64,000 bases of DNA from Antedon mediterranea (lineage: Eukaryota > Echinodermata > Crinoidea > Comatulida > Antedonidae). The DNA lies in contig NC_092670.1 of assembly GCF_964355755.1 (NCBI RefSeq), forward strand, positions 11,405,201 to 11,469,200, given 5' to 3'. The position numbers and the translations under genes are program-made. Position 1 is the first letter of the stretch. Every line of letters starts with the position of its first letter. Shown one piece after another: positions 49,925 through 61,900 of this stretch. The notes below the pieces were generated by a model. It had not been told where the DNA came from. It saw only the letters and a program-made list of their open reading frames with translations, and made no database searches.

Positions 49925-50255
49925 TTTTTTTAAACCGCTTTTGGCCACAAACATTTTGAGAACCGCACATTGGAGTATGATAATTGGGACGCTATAATAA
50001 ATGTCCTCTTCTTTGATTTAGGCCTTGTCATCATCATTTTGGACACATAGTTTGATAACTGTGCATTATATGAAGGCCATGGTATTATAGTTATTTGGTT
50101 AATCTTTGATATCTAGTCAACTCGGCTTAAAAATAACACATTTAGGCGCAATTTTTTAGAATCGTGCATTAGAGTATGATGACCATGACGCTAAGTGTTA
50201 AAGTATCGTATCATCACTTATTCTTATAATATTAATCTTCTTTGATTTTAGCTCT
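49925..50255. repeat. Degenerate tandem array of about 110-130 bp units
   Basis: Three units contain GTGCATTAGAGTATGATGAC-like and ATCTTCTTTGATTT-like segments. Confidence 0.4.
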
Positions 50256-52793
50256 TTATTATCTAAATGGAACAAGTCCTCGCTTATTCTCCAGTATAGA
50301 GATTTCAAGTGTTTTTTTCACTGCATTGAATAACATGCATTTAAAACATAATTATAAACAAAAGCATTATGTCGATCTCTTGTGTAATCCCAATTGGCTT
50401 TTATTCTCTATAGATTTAGCGCAATATGTCTTATTGATTATAATCAAGTTACATGCTGTTTAAATAGATAGTTATTATTTTTGCCATGCTTGCATCTAGA
50501 GTAATACCATTAATTCTTAATACAACATAGCAAGCTGATCTTATTCATGTTATTGAATGCCAAGAACACAAGACACAAATGTGTATAGCGTAATATAATC
50601 TTGTCGCGATATAGGTCTTTTCGTTTCAGAATTGTCTTTTGAAGTATATATTTTTACTGGCATTGTTTTCACCGGCATGATTATAGGTATCATAACGCAC
50701 TATGCAAAATAATCTCCTGAGCATGCTAGTCGGCACACATTCAGCGCCACCTAGCCAGCCGACCTCTCACATACAGTTTCTCTAATTCATTATTATACAT
50801 TAAAACGATATATTTTTCCATCGGAAAGCGGAAACAAAGCAATGAATGAAACCAGATTCTCCTGCGGGGTCCGAGGTTCATATTATAACGCATTGATTAT
50901 AATTATTCCTTACCTTTAAAAACATGCACAACTTAATTTGCCTCTTCTACCCAATTCGTTGGTGGTGCACTATGATCGGTGTCATTCTTACCATGGCATG
51001 TTCAGAAAGTATTAAGTATAGGCCTAGACATGAAATGCAGTGATTAACATGCGCACCTGGAACCTTTGATTTTTTATCGTTTTTAGGATATAATAAATAA
51101 TGAAGAGTATCGACAGACGAGTCAGTAAAATGCTAGGCCCAGCCTATACAGTATTGTAAGAATATAAAAAAGGTAAACTAAGGATAGGTATTGTCGTCCG
51201 CAAGCTATCTGGTGAGGAAATTTGGATTACGCCCTCCACGGCAGCCAGCAGTGCAGCGTCTTCCCAGATCAGAACACACCGACGGTCACTCCAGGTCTAA
51301 ACACAGTGGCGTAACGCAGTGGCCTGAGCCCCCTGGTGTAGGAACCAAAGTGTCCTTCCAACGCTGGAAGACTCGGCCGTTTTAAGGCCCTTTTTTCCTC
51401 TGGCACTGCCCAGCGGCCCCATAAGCTCCGGGCCCCTGGGTTTAGCCAGTGATGGCTCATAGCCGTTACGCCACTGTCTTTACAGCATATTGTATAATTT
51501 ATAATCAATCTAAAAACTAGAAATGAATTGAAGTGAATGAATAGAAATATACTGTATTAAAGAAGCGTCTTGAGCTTATGTTCCGGTGGTACTACGCTTT
51601 GAAAGAGACCGTGTTTTTAGCAATTTAAAATTTAAGTGGAAAACTTTGAATATTCTTTGCACTAGATACCAATCATGATAATTAACTAAATAAAAGAAGG
51701 AATTCCACGTAATTTTTACAATAATGTATTACATTATACATTCATATTGAACAAAATGTATACCGAAAATTGGTAATCCAACAAATGGGAAATACTTACT
51801 AGATTGTAATTACACGATTAGGCAATATATTATTTTAAATGTGTGTTTGTGTACTTTTCACTATATCATCGTCATTCATATTAAGCGAGGGCGCACGCAT
51901 GCTTCTAGCCTAAACAATATTCAAGTGTCAAACTTGTTTACGTAGCAAAATTAAAATAAAGGATAGGAGTATTATATATGATATGGGGTTTTCGACTTGC
52001 GACACGACCGAAAGTTAGGCCTACGTTAATATATGTATTCACTGTGGGGATGATAGGTCGTAACTTAACCTTAATCATATAAAAATACAGACGCCTCTCA
52101 GGATACTGGACACAATAATTTATTCTCACTAGGCCTACAGATTCTCAAATGTTCTCATTAAGACATTTAATGTTAGCAGCAGCAAGTAACGATCTATCAC
52201 CCCCAACAACCATGCATTTTTTGCAACATTAACTACTCATTATATTGACTAAACTATAATGAAATGAGAACAGATATACCTACAACGCCTATTTTAGACT
52301 AATAATTGTCGTGGGTTTTACAGATAGAGCAAATTCGATATTCAGATGCAATTGTTATTATAATGTAAACGTGTAAGTAGCAAGTTAATCGAAATATAAA
52401 CACTTTTCTAATGGTTGTAGACGATAGAAAGTTTTTTAAATGAAACTTAGTTGATAAACACATTTTTATGTTTTTGTTATTGCTATAATATTGTATTGTG
52501 TTTTTTGTGCTGCCTTTTATATATTTGTATATCATGTAAATACAATTCTTTTAACATTTGCTGCTTTTTTATATTGTTTTATATGCTATAATAAAAATAA
52601 ATAAATAAAAAATACAGAAAAGGAACAATGACGACGTTTCATGATAATAAAAATACAAAAGGCACATTCGACGCGTAATTCACGCTGACTAAGAAAGGAG
52701 CCATACAAAGGCAGCGGATTGTCTGAAAGAAGAAGATAAAACTCTTTTTATTTTATTCATTAGACACTTTTAAATTATACGATACTATGGCAA
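50256..52793. other. Gene-free stretch upstream of the mosaic gene
   Basis: It contains only the hAT-like element at 51304 and A-rich tails such as AAAATAAATAAATAAAAAAT near 52592. Frames of 60-80 codons appear random. Confidence 0.4.
51304..51476. mobile_element. Short non-autonomous hAT-like element, copy 2
   Basis: The left end CAGTGGCGTAACG and right end CGTTACGCCACTG are exact inverted repeats of 13 bp. Flanking 8-mers TCTAAACA and TCTTTACA match at 6 of 8 positions, the expected target-duplication size for hAT. The interior matches the copy at 36257. Open frames across it are incidental. Confidence 0.7.
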
Positions 52794-52800
52794 TATAAAT
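52794..52800 (+). promoter_or_regulatory. Possible TATA box of the mosaic gene
   Basis: TATAAAT lies 70-76 bases before the chosen ATG. The surrounding DNA is AT-rich, so chance occurrence is likely and the call is tentative. Confidence 0.2.
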
Positions 52801-52869
52801 AACAATTTTACTGAAAAAATGAATATTTTATATAAATACAAGAAAATAGTCAATTTGTCATCAAATTTC

Positions 52870-52948
52870 ATGATGGCCAAGATGACAGCAGTAGATCTAG
52901 TAATGTTGACTGCTTGTTTTGTTTGTCAAATTCAAGATGGACAAACAT
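52870..52948 (+). CDS. Exon 1 of the mosaic gene: signal peptide
   Basis: The exon starts MMAKM, continues with a hydrophobic core rich in V, L, A and F, and ends in a polar stretch before the donor T|GTAAGT (phase 1). This is the standard layout of a secretion signal exon. The frame is open from an earlier ATG at 52819. I chose 52870 because a TATAAAT at 52794-52800 would place the transcription start near 52825 and because the signal peptide then has a normal length. The link to exon 2 rests on matching phase and on the lack of any other signal sequence upstream of the lectin domain. Confidence 0.55.
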
Positions 52949-55900
52949 GTAAGTTTAAATATACGGGTCTTTATGAATTTGTTTTGTACCGTATTTACTT
53001 AGACGGGCGGTATCGACGCAAAGTGCTGTATTGCGTAATCACAAGTGGGAACCGACAAGGCAATAGTGCTGCAAGCATCGTAGGTTTGATTTCACGCAGG
53101 CGGGGGCAAACACAATGATTGGAAGGCCATTTTCTTACGTTGCGTAGATTTCGTTACGTTGCGTCGCTAGTGAGAACCAAGCTTAAAGCTTGGTTTCAAC
53201 TAGAACGTAACGCAAGGACGTAAACGCAACGCAAGCGTTTTAACCAAAGCGAAGTTATAGAGAGTTAGCAATCACAAGCGAATAAGCTATCGCTTGTGAT
53301 TGGTCAATTCACTTGCGTTGCATTACGTCCTTGTGTTGCGTCACTAGTGGGAACCACGCTTAAGTGGAAACCCGCGTAGCTTGTCTCACGGGACGTAGAA
53401 TCTTTTTTTACATACCGAGCGGAAACCATCCGTCCGCCCCGCGTTGTGTAAATGGTCATAAGGAACAACATAGATTCTATATTACCGTTACCGCTCTTCT
53501 GAGTAAGTTTGCATTAACAGTTGTTGCTTCATCAAATACGGTAACATAACAGGGGTGTAATGAAGTTAGATGTAACAGTATGTACGGTAGCTTTGTTAAA
53601 ACATATGTCTGGGTTAGAGTGAGTTTTTCTAAAGTGCTATACATTTTAGTGAAATGGTAAAATTGTATTAGGCAATAGTTCAATTAGCATAACTAAACAT
53701 AATATTTTAGTAAGGAATGAAGATTTGAATTTCCAAAAATAATAATTTAAATTATGATTGCATTGTATACTACCGTAGTATGTACTTTTTTAAATAAAAT
53801 ATTTACTGAAAAGGAGAATATGAATGAGGACCTTGATGTTGGCATGGTCAATATCTCGTCTAGCTCAAACTCCATTTTATCGTTATGTTGGTATAGTATT
53901 TTATAGATTCCTTCGTAATAATGATATAACTAGAATTCGTAACCATGTGTTAGAATCCACGCGTACAAAACTTAATACTTGTCTCACTTTAAATCCTTCT
54001 CTCGAAATTCATCCGATGTATTTTGATCCTAATGTACCTTAGCATAAAAGGTTAGCTTTCTCACGTTAATGACGCATAACCTAAGCTTTGGTTCCCACTA
54101 GAACGTAACACAAGGACGTAAACGCAACGCAAGCGTTTTAACCAATAACAAGCGAAGTTATAGACAGTTAAGCTTGGTTCCCACTAGCGACGCAACGCAT
54201 CAACGTATCGGGGCAAAGTGCTGTATTGCGTCCTCGCAAGCGGGAACCGACGACGCATCATTGCTGTAAAAATCGCAGGTTTGATTTCACGCAGGTGGGG
54301 GCAAACACAATGATTGGAAGGGCATTTTCTTACGTTGCGTAGATTACGTTACGTTGAATCGCAAGTGAGTACCAAGCACAAGCGAATTAGTCCAGTCCCT
54401 AAGGGGAAATGATGTTACCATAGTGGATACAAGTGTGCCCTTTGGCATGTTGATAGAACATGATATGGAGATACCAAAACAAAGTTACTGGAAATCTGAT
54501 TTGACCTCTGTGACCTCTGACCTCAATTTTTATATTTCTATCTTAAACAGCCATATCTCCGCAACGGGTTTGACAATTGAAATGATATTGGTGTCAAATA
54601 GATCAGAGGGTACATATTTATATTCGCTCTAATAGAACTTTTTCCAAAAAAAACGACCGGAAATGTAATTTCTCAATGTTTTGACCTTTGACCTCGACTT
54701 ACTATATCTCAATAACTACTGATCAAAATTTCTTGAAATTTGTTTCAAATTGTTAAGAGCATACATATTTATATATACTCTAATTAAACATGTTCTTCCA
54801 AATCCACAGGAAATGTCATTTACTGACCTTTGACCTTTAATGTTTAAATATGTCTGTATCTCTGTAACCAAATGTCATAAAAAGTTCAACTTGGTGTCAA
54901 AATGTTCAAAATGTAAACATTTATATTAGCTCTAATAGAAGATGTTATCATATTTTTACTGAAAATGCCAGTTTGAGGTATGACCAGGATATACAGTAAA
55001 GCGTGCGTGTGTCATACTTATAATAATATACCTAAAATATAGATTTATGGACCAGAACTACATTCAATATCCTATTTAGCCTTTTACAATTTTCTTAAAA
55101 CTTAATGTTTAATTTAATTTCAATATATAATTCCATCGCATGGTAGGCCTACACCGTAAGAGCAACACTTAATATCAACAAAAAATTAGATAAACTTAAA
55201 AGTTAAATAACATTTAAAAAAAGAAAGAAAATCAGGATCTTAAAGAAAGAAAAGAAGAATTAACCAATGCGATTTGATACTCATAAAACATATGACCTAA
55301 TTATCAATTAATTGCTTGAAGTATGCTGAAAAAATAAAATGTTTGAAACAGTGAGGAAAAAGCGAAGAAAAGAAAAACATATTTTAAAATATTAGAAATC
55401 TGAAAAGGATCAAAGACAAATTAATTACAAAGCTGATTTCTTTTCAAGAACATACTGTAGTGGAATATAAAAGGAAAACAAACCAGTGAGCAGTCAAAAT
55501 TACCATCTTGGCTTGATGAGGCAATAACACATCCAGCTCATAACACTATACAACAAAATCTTTGAAACCAGAAGAAATTAAGAGAAGCAATGATAATTAT
55601 ACTTTAATCCACAAAAACATGACAAAACTGACATCAACCATTACCGACCAAACGAACATTATCACATGTACACAAATAATTTACAAAAGTAATCAAAAAA
55701 CAAAATCAGAGACCGACTAGAAGTAAATAAACCAATAAGGCTTTATACAGTAGGACCATCTTATACAGTTTGTCAATCAACTAAAATAAAAAGGAAATGA
55801 ATATCACCAAATCTTTGATTTAGAGATTATCAGAAAGCATTTGGCTCAATAAAACAGGCATTACCATATTAGAGGGAAATATTATACCTCAACAAATATT

Positions 55901-58900
55901 GATTACGATCGTTCAAAGAGAAGTTAAGAAAGATTAGTAAGACAAGGCAACACTTAAGATCTTCACTGCATTGGAAGAGGTGTTTAATCAAAGAGCTAAT
56001 CTAAAAAATAGAGTAAATATCACTTTAAAGACAAAATAAACAGTTAATTTAAAGATGTATTGTCCCTTTGACTAATTCCAAAAAAATAAAAAATAAAAGA
56101 TTTCGAAAAAAGGTGGGTCATTTTGAAGCATCATAATAGTTATTAACTATCACCAAAAATTTTTCGAAAAAAAAAAATTTTTACTGAAATACAGACGTTT
56201 TTTTGTTAAAAAAATAACTTTGACTTCCAGTCAAAGTTTTCAATCAAAACATATCCCATAATGAAACGCGCTTGTTTGGTTACTCTGTACGCATAATCAT
56301 AAAACTTCCTCATGATCTGTTTGAAAATACCTTCTTAACCGTGACGAGTTGTAAACAATCCTAATTTAGCATATGCATAATGCGTACTCATGGTTTGAAA
56401 TCTTTGTTTACTTTCGCTCGTGACGATTTTCCAGATGAAATGTAATCAAACTAATTTACCTGTTAATTACGTAAACTTGTTGTTTTTGGCTCAAATTTTC
56501 GACTCAAAGTGAATAACTTTAATATTACTTTGATATGGCCACTTTAAATTTAGAATATTTTGACCTTCATTTTTTTGTGTTTCAAGGGACAATACATCTT
56601 TAACCAAAATCACATTGACTTCCAGCCTATTTTTTGCTTTGAATTACAGTTTTTTTTGGGTATGCACTATATCATTTTTTTTTCAATCCAATTTTTGGTG
56701 AAACTATTATGTGTGACATTAAAATTGCATATTCAACAAAAATATTTTTCAAAATTACTTTTGTCAGGGGGAAAATAAGTATATCTTTAATAGCATGTGA
56801 TATTATTAGCAAATATTTCAAATGTAGTTTTAAAACTTTCCCATTACAAACAATTGCCATAATTCTGATAACATTACAATACACCCATCCTCTGGAACTT
56901 ATTTTCAAATGTAGCTAAAAACTTTCCAGTACAATTCCGGCCATTTTGATGTGTATAGATGCATGCAGTAGCATTGGAAAAGCGAGAGAGGGGGAGGTGG
57001 TTGGGGTGATAGAGAGACACATATTTTTTACACGTTTGTCTACACTATAACTTAGTTTAACAAAAAAGGTGTGGTGTGCCCAAATATGGTAGTGATATGT
57101 CATTCATCGTGTCCATATATATGGGCACATCACATTTTTTTGTCGCATATAGTGTAGACAGAGTTTAACATTTGTGTAACATGTAACAAAAATATGTGTC
57201 TCTCCATCCACCCCAACCCCCTCCCCTCTCTCGATCTCTTTTTATAGATTATTAATTGCTAAATATATGCAAAACGATGGGTCATAGCTCAAAATGACAT
57301 TTCCAATTGAATTCTGACAAAATATTTTGTTAGAGCAAATATAAATGTGTATATTCTAAACAATTTGACACCAAACTGAACGTTTTAGGACAAATAGTTA
57401 CCGAGATATTGACATATTCAAACATTAGAGGTCAAGGGTCAAAAAAGCTTAATTTATGGTAGTTTTTTGAAAAAAGTTTCTATTAGACTAAATATTAGAT
57501 TTATTTTCTTAACATTTTGAGCCCATTCTCAAATCTCTGAGATTGCGTGTTATTGAGATATTAGGCAATCAAGGTCAAAGGTCAAACTGAAAAATAAAGC
57601 CTTTGCGGCCATTTTTGTACAATTTTTATCATTATAGCGAATATAAATATATATCTTCCAAGCATTTTGAAAAAAAAATAAATGTAAAATGTCCATGCGT
57701 TGTCAAGATATGGCGATTTTTAGTTATATAATAGAAAAATATAAAAATTGAGGTCAGAGGTCACAGAGGTCAAATCAGATTTCCAGTAACTTTGTTTTGG
57801 CACCTCCACACTATACTCTACCAAACTGCTATACTGAAAAATTTGTATCCAGTCTGGTAACATCCCACCCCTTTTTCTCCCCTTAGGGACTGGACTAAAT
57901 AAGCCATCCCTTGTGATTGTTCAATTCACTTGCGTTGCGTTACGTCCTTGTGTTGCGTCGCTAGAGTGGGAAACTCGCTTATAGAAACTGGGCGGTGGTC
58001 TCGCACGCCACCAGATGAACGTCTTTGTAAATGTGGCGAAGTGCAGACCGCATTATATGAATGCCCATTAATACTGCACACATACGCCAAACTTCAATAT
58101 ATACATTGCCATAGCCTTGTTGTTTATTTTCTATTGAACCTTTATTACTGTCAACATTTGTTCTTAAGCGTGGTTCCCACTAGCGACGCAACGCAAGGAC
58201 GTAACGCAACGCAAGTGAATTGACCAATCACAAGCGATGGCTTATTCGCTTGTAATTGCTAACTGTCTATAACCTCGCTTGTCATTGGTCAAAACTCTTG
58301 CGTTGCATTTACGTCCTTGCGTTACGTTCTAGTGGGAACCAAGCTTATAAAGTGAAAATATTATTTAAGTTTGCTATTTTCATGCTTGTATCACCTAGGT
58401 ACTAATTTTGTGCCATGTTGGACACTGTTATCCCCAGTTGTATAGGCTAAGAATAATAATAATACTTAATAAGGAAGGAAAATTGTTTTTCACGCTGCTG
58501 CTCTAGCCCGCTACGTCACACGAGATGACTCATTCATTAGATGAAATCAAGCAGCTTTATAGTACTACACTTTGACATTTTTGTTAAAATGGAAACTCCA
58601 CTATAATTTATTGGTACCACCTGTTGAATCCAAAAACGGCTGAGAAAAGAGTCTAACGACAAATCCCAAAGCATTCTGGTATTTATGAGTCCCATGATAT
58701 AATTCGCTGTCAGATAATCATTGAATTATTATCAAAACAGTCCATTGAAGTTTTTGTTTGTAATAGGATACTTGAAGTATCTAGGCGTGATGAAGTGACC
58801 CCCAGACTTGACCTTAGCAATAACAATAAGCGAGCAGCGTTTTTTGTAAGAAATATTCTTGTTTAAAGTATTTAAACGTAAATTTGATGACATGAATCTT

Positions 58901-61900
58901 ATGAATATCTGTTAATTTCAAATAGTTGTTTGAAGAGAGGGCCTAAAGTTGTTTTGAATTCTGAAAATGTTAATTATTACTTCTGAGTGTTTCAGTTGAT
59001 TTTTTTTGTAATTGGGATAGAAATAGTAGGACACACAACATGGTCTGTATCTGATTACAGTATTAATTTATCTAAATCGGGTGATGGGTTATGTCAATTG
59101 GAAAACCTTAACCGAATCGGTTTAAAAAAAAATTCATCACATTTTTTTTTATCAAGGTTGTGGATCCATAATCCATACTTTTTTCTTTTTGAAGCATATT
59201 TGTCGTACAAAAAACCTGCTTATGCGTATTCTGTCAAATACGGCACTGATACCACAGGTGTTACTGATGGTAATGACTATGCATTATATGGAGAATGGTG
59301 TTACCACTCAGGTAGGCTTCTTAATCGTTAACAAAATACCTTGAAGCAGCAAAACTAGAGCGAATATTCAAAGTTTTAGGTTGTATTTATAAATACATTT
59401 TATCATTGTATTTGTTCTTAGATGGCAAGAGTTCTAATGAATGGGTAAGAGTCGATCTGCAAAAGGAATATAACGTTACAAGTGTAACAGTAATAAATCG
59501 AGCCAGCACCTACAGTAAGTAAAATGGAATTCTAATTTCATTTCTTTTTTATGCATTTATCTAGTTAAGATATCACATCGCAGATAGACAGAAACGGATA
59601 ACTTGTCTCGAATATAGGCCTTATAGTAGACGGAGTTCTGAGTTATCGTATCTCTAAAAGAAGAATACGAAAACAAAATTATTATTTTAGAACGACAGAT
59701 TTACAATATAATTCTTCTCGGAAATCCTTCTTCCTTATAATGAACCATCTCGTTAATTGTCTTTAGGAAGTGGTTATCTTCGTAATTCTTCCTTTCCGAG
59801 ATCATAACCTCGGAATTCCGCCTTTCCAATATATTATTACCTCGGTAATTGAAATCTATGCATGGACATAAATCAAATACTGTAGGTTATTTTAACGATT
59901 TGTTGCCTTAAATATGAAGATCGGTGTTCGAAACCCATCGATTCAATAGGTTTGGAAATATCAGTTAGGAAATAGGTCAGCTATCTTGAAATGCTATAAC
60001 ATTATTATAGCCTAATATAACATCATTATGTTCATAAATTTAAGGAAAACAATGAGGAACTTTTAATACATCTCTAATCTTTTCAAATATTTTTTTCGCC
60101 GAAGAATTTAGGCTTTTCAAAATATACTGACATTAAAACAATACATTTTTATTGTACTAAAGAACAAGCGACGGAAAGGCTTGCTAATACTGACATCCGA
60201 ATTAGTTTTGAAACTGAAATTGGAAGTGGTCAAATGTGCGGCAACCTTGTTACTTACGCCCAAACTGAAACCAGTCCTATTATTGATTTTACCTGCTTGG
60301 AAGGAATTAGAGGAAGACACGTCATTCTCATGTTGCAAAATATGGTCAATTATATGAACTTTTGTGAAATCCGTGTATACAGTGAAGATTCACCCGATAT
60401 AAGTAAGTGTTTTTAATTGATATATTTTCTCGTAGGCCAAATGTTACGTTGCACCGATATAAAAAGCCAAACAAATAAATTAGACGTAGCCTACTTAAGA
60501 GTGGCTTACACGCTGTTTCAGGTGAATGTAGAGTCACCGAATCTGGTGAAGACTATCGAGGTATTGTGGCCATCACCAGGAACGGTCGAGTTTGTCAAGA
60601 ATGGACGTCAAATACTCCACATCCTCATTCTGTTGTACAAGATCCAGATAAAGGAATTGGTGATCATAACCTGTGCAGGAACCCGGATGGCAAAGCAGGA
60701 GGACCGTGGTGTTATACCAACGATGCAGATACTGAATGGGAATATTGTGAAGTTGGTGAAGTTGAGGAGTACTGTTCAGTGGGTATGTGTATTTTAATCA
60801 CAGGCATAGGCCTACGATATTGTATATCCAACAATCATCTATTTCATTTTTAATATACCTTACCATTTCTGTTTATTATTTTGTATTGTATTGCTATGGA
60901 GGAAAATAAATGTTTTTTTTAATTGAATTGAAAAAATACTGTAAATCATGATATCTCATTATCTCAAACAACCTTATTACCACATTACCCTTCTATCCGT
61001 CCATGGTTATTTTAGCTGTTCACTCTTCTCCCTCCAACAGAACTAGGATTTTATTCGTTGCACTGTTGGCAATGAAGACGTCCCTCGTGCTCTTTTCTAT
61101 AAATCCACTTTTCACCAGGTTCTGGATAGTTATCAGTGTGATTTCAACATTTGGTTTCCCACCTTAATCTCACAAGATTATCTGAGTGAACCCTTTTTTT
61201 TACTTCTTAAATTTACACAGTATATTTGATTTTGATGTTTCTTCATTCTTTTCACCAATATCCCGTCACAAATGTGATCTTCCTTTCAGATCACCCTTTG
61301 CTTGAACTGTTCCAATGCACTCTTCCTTCTCTAGATTATATAAACTTGGGAGTGGTCTTCCTTCAAATTTAAAAGACTTCGCTCTTCTTGGCAAGTTTCG
61401 AGAATTTGCGACAAAGTCTTTTTTAACACTATTTAAAATAAATCTCGCAAAAAATACGTTTTTTATGCAACTATTATTGTAGCCCATGAACAAAAGTGAA
61501 GGGACTATGTTATATATCATTTTGGCTATAATTGATATATTGAATATTCATAGGTTATTATCTTTATTTTCATATCTACATTATGCTTCTCTTACATCTT
61601 TTTTATTCAATTTTTATTTGCAATGTAGTTATTTATTTATATTGTAGATTTCTATCTAAATCGTAATTTTTTAATATTTCAAAATCATGTTTTATTTGAT
61701 TTTTAAGTACTTTTTCTTGTGCTCGGAATGTAATAAATCATTCATAAATTATTTGCATAGGAAATAAACATGACAAACGAGTATGTGTGAAGGCGAACTT
61801 TAGACATTGACAACAATGTTTGACCCTGTTTAATCTTTTCAGATGCTGTAAGCATTTTAAATCCCATTGGACTAGTTTACATGGATTTGGCAAAGTTGCT

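Larger units (their letters stand above)
54388..57897. mobile_element. 3.5-kb foldback-type TIR element in intron 1
   Basis: The ends are exact inverted repeats TAGTCCAGTCCCTAAGGGG, flanked by AAT on both sides (54385-54387, 57898-57900). The inverted arms extend roughly 600 bp inward (54388-54990 and about 57240-57897). Each arm is built of degenerate subrepeats of about 150 bp containing TGACCTTTGACCT, ATATCTC and GCTCTAATAGA. It interrupts a family A MITE whose two halves lie at 54085 and 57901. The interior holds an RTE LINE relic, a TTAA-flanked MITE and a family C MITE. No transposase was found. Confidence 0.75.
54085..57978. mobile_element. Family A MITE split by later insertions
   Basis: The left half (54085-54167, from GCTTTGGTTCCCACTAG to GAAGTTATAGACAG) and right half (57901-57978, AAGCCATCCC to GGGAAACTCGC) rejoin into the layout of the intact copy at 53186. 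The interruptions are another family A copy at 54171 and the 3.5-kb foldback element. TTA follows the right end. Confidence 0.7.

Noticed and set aside
51191-51508. Arg/Pro-rich overlapping frames on both strands
   Set aside because: They translate the hAT-like element at 51304 and its flanks.
53824-54042. 72-codon frame in intron 1
   Set aside because: Protein-like in places but without splice sites or recognised motif. Probably transposon-derived.
57930-58223. 97-codon frame as a single gene
   Set aside because: It joins a MITE end, a LINE fragment and another MITE end. Only the middle part is protein-derived.
60417-60797. 126-codon plus frame across the kringle exon
   Set aside because: A different frame from the kringle. 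It crosses the intron 4 acceptor and has no domain.
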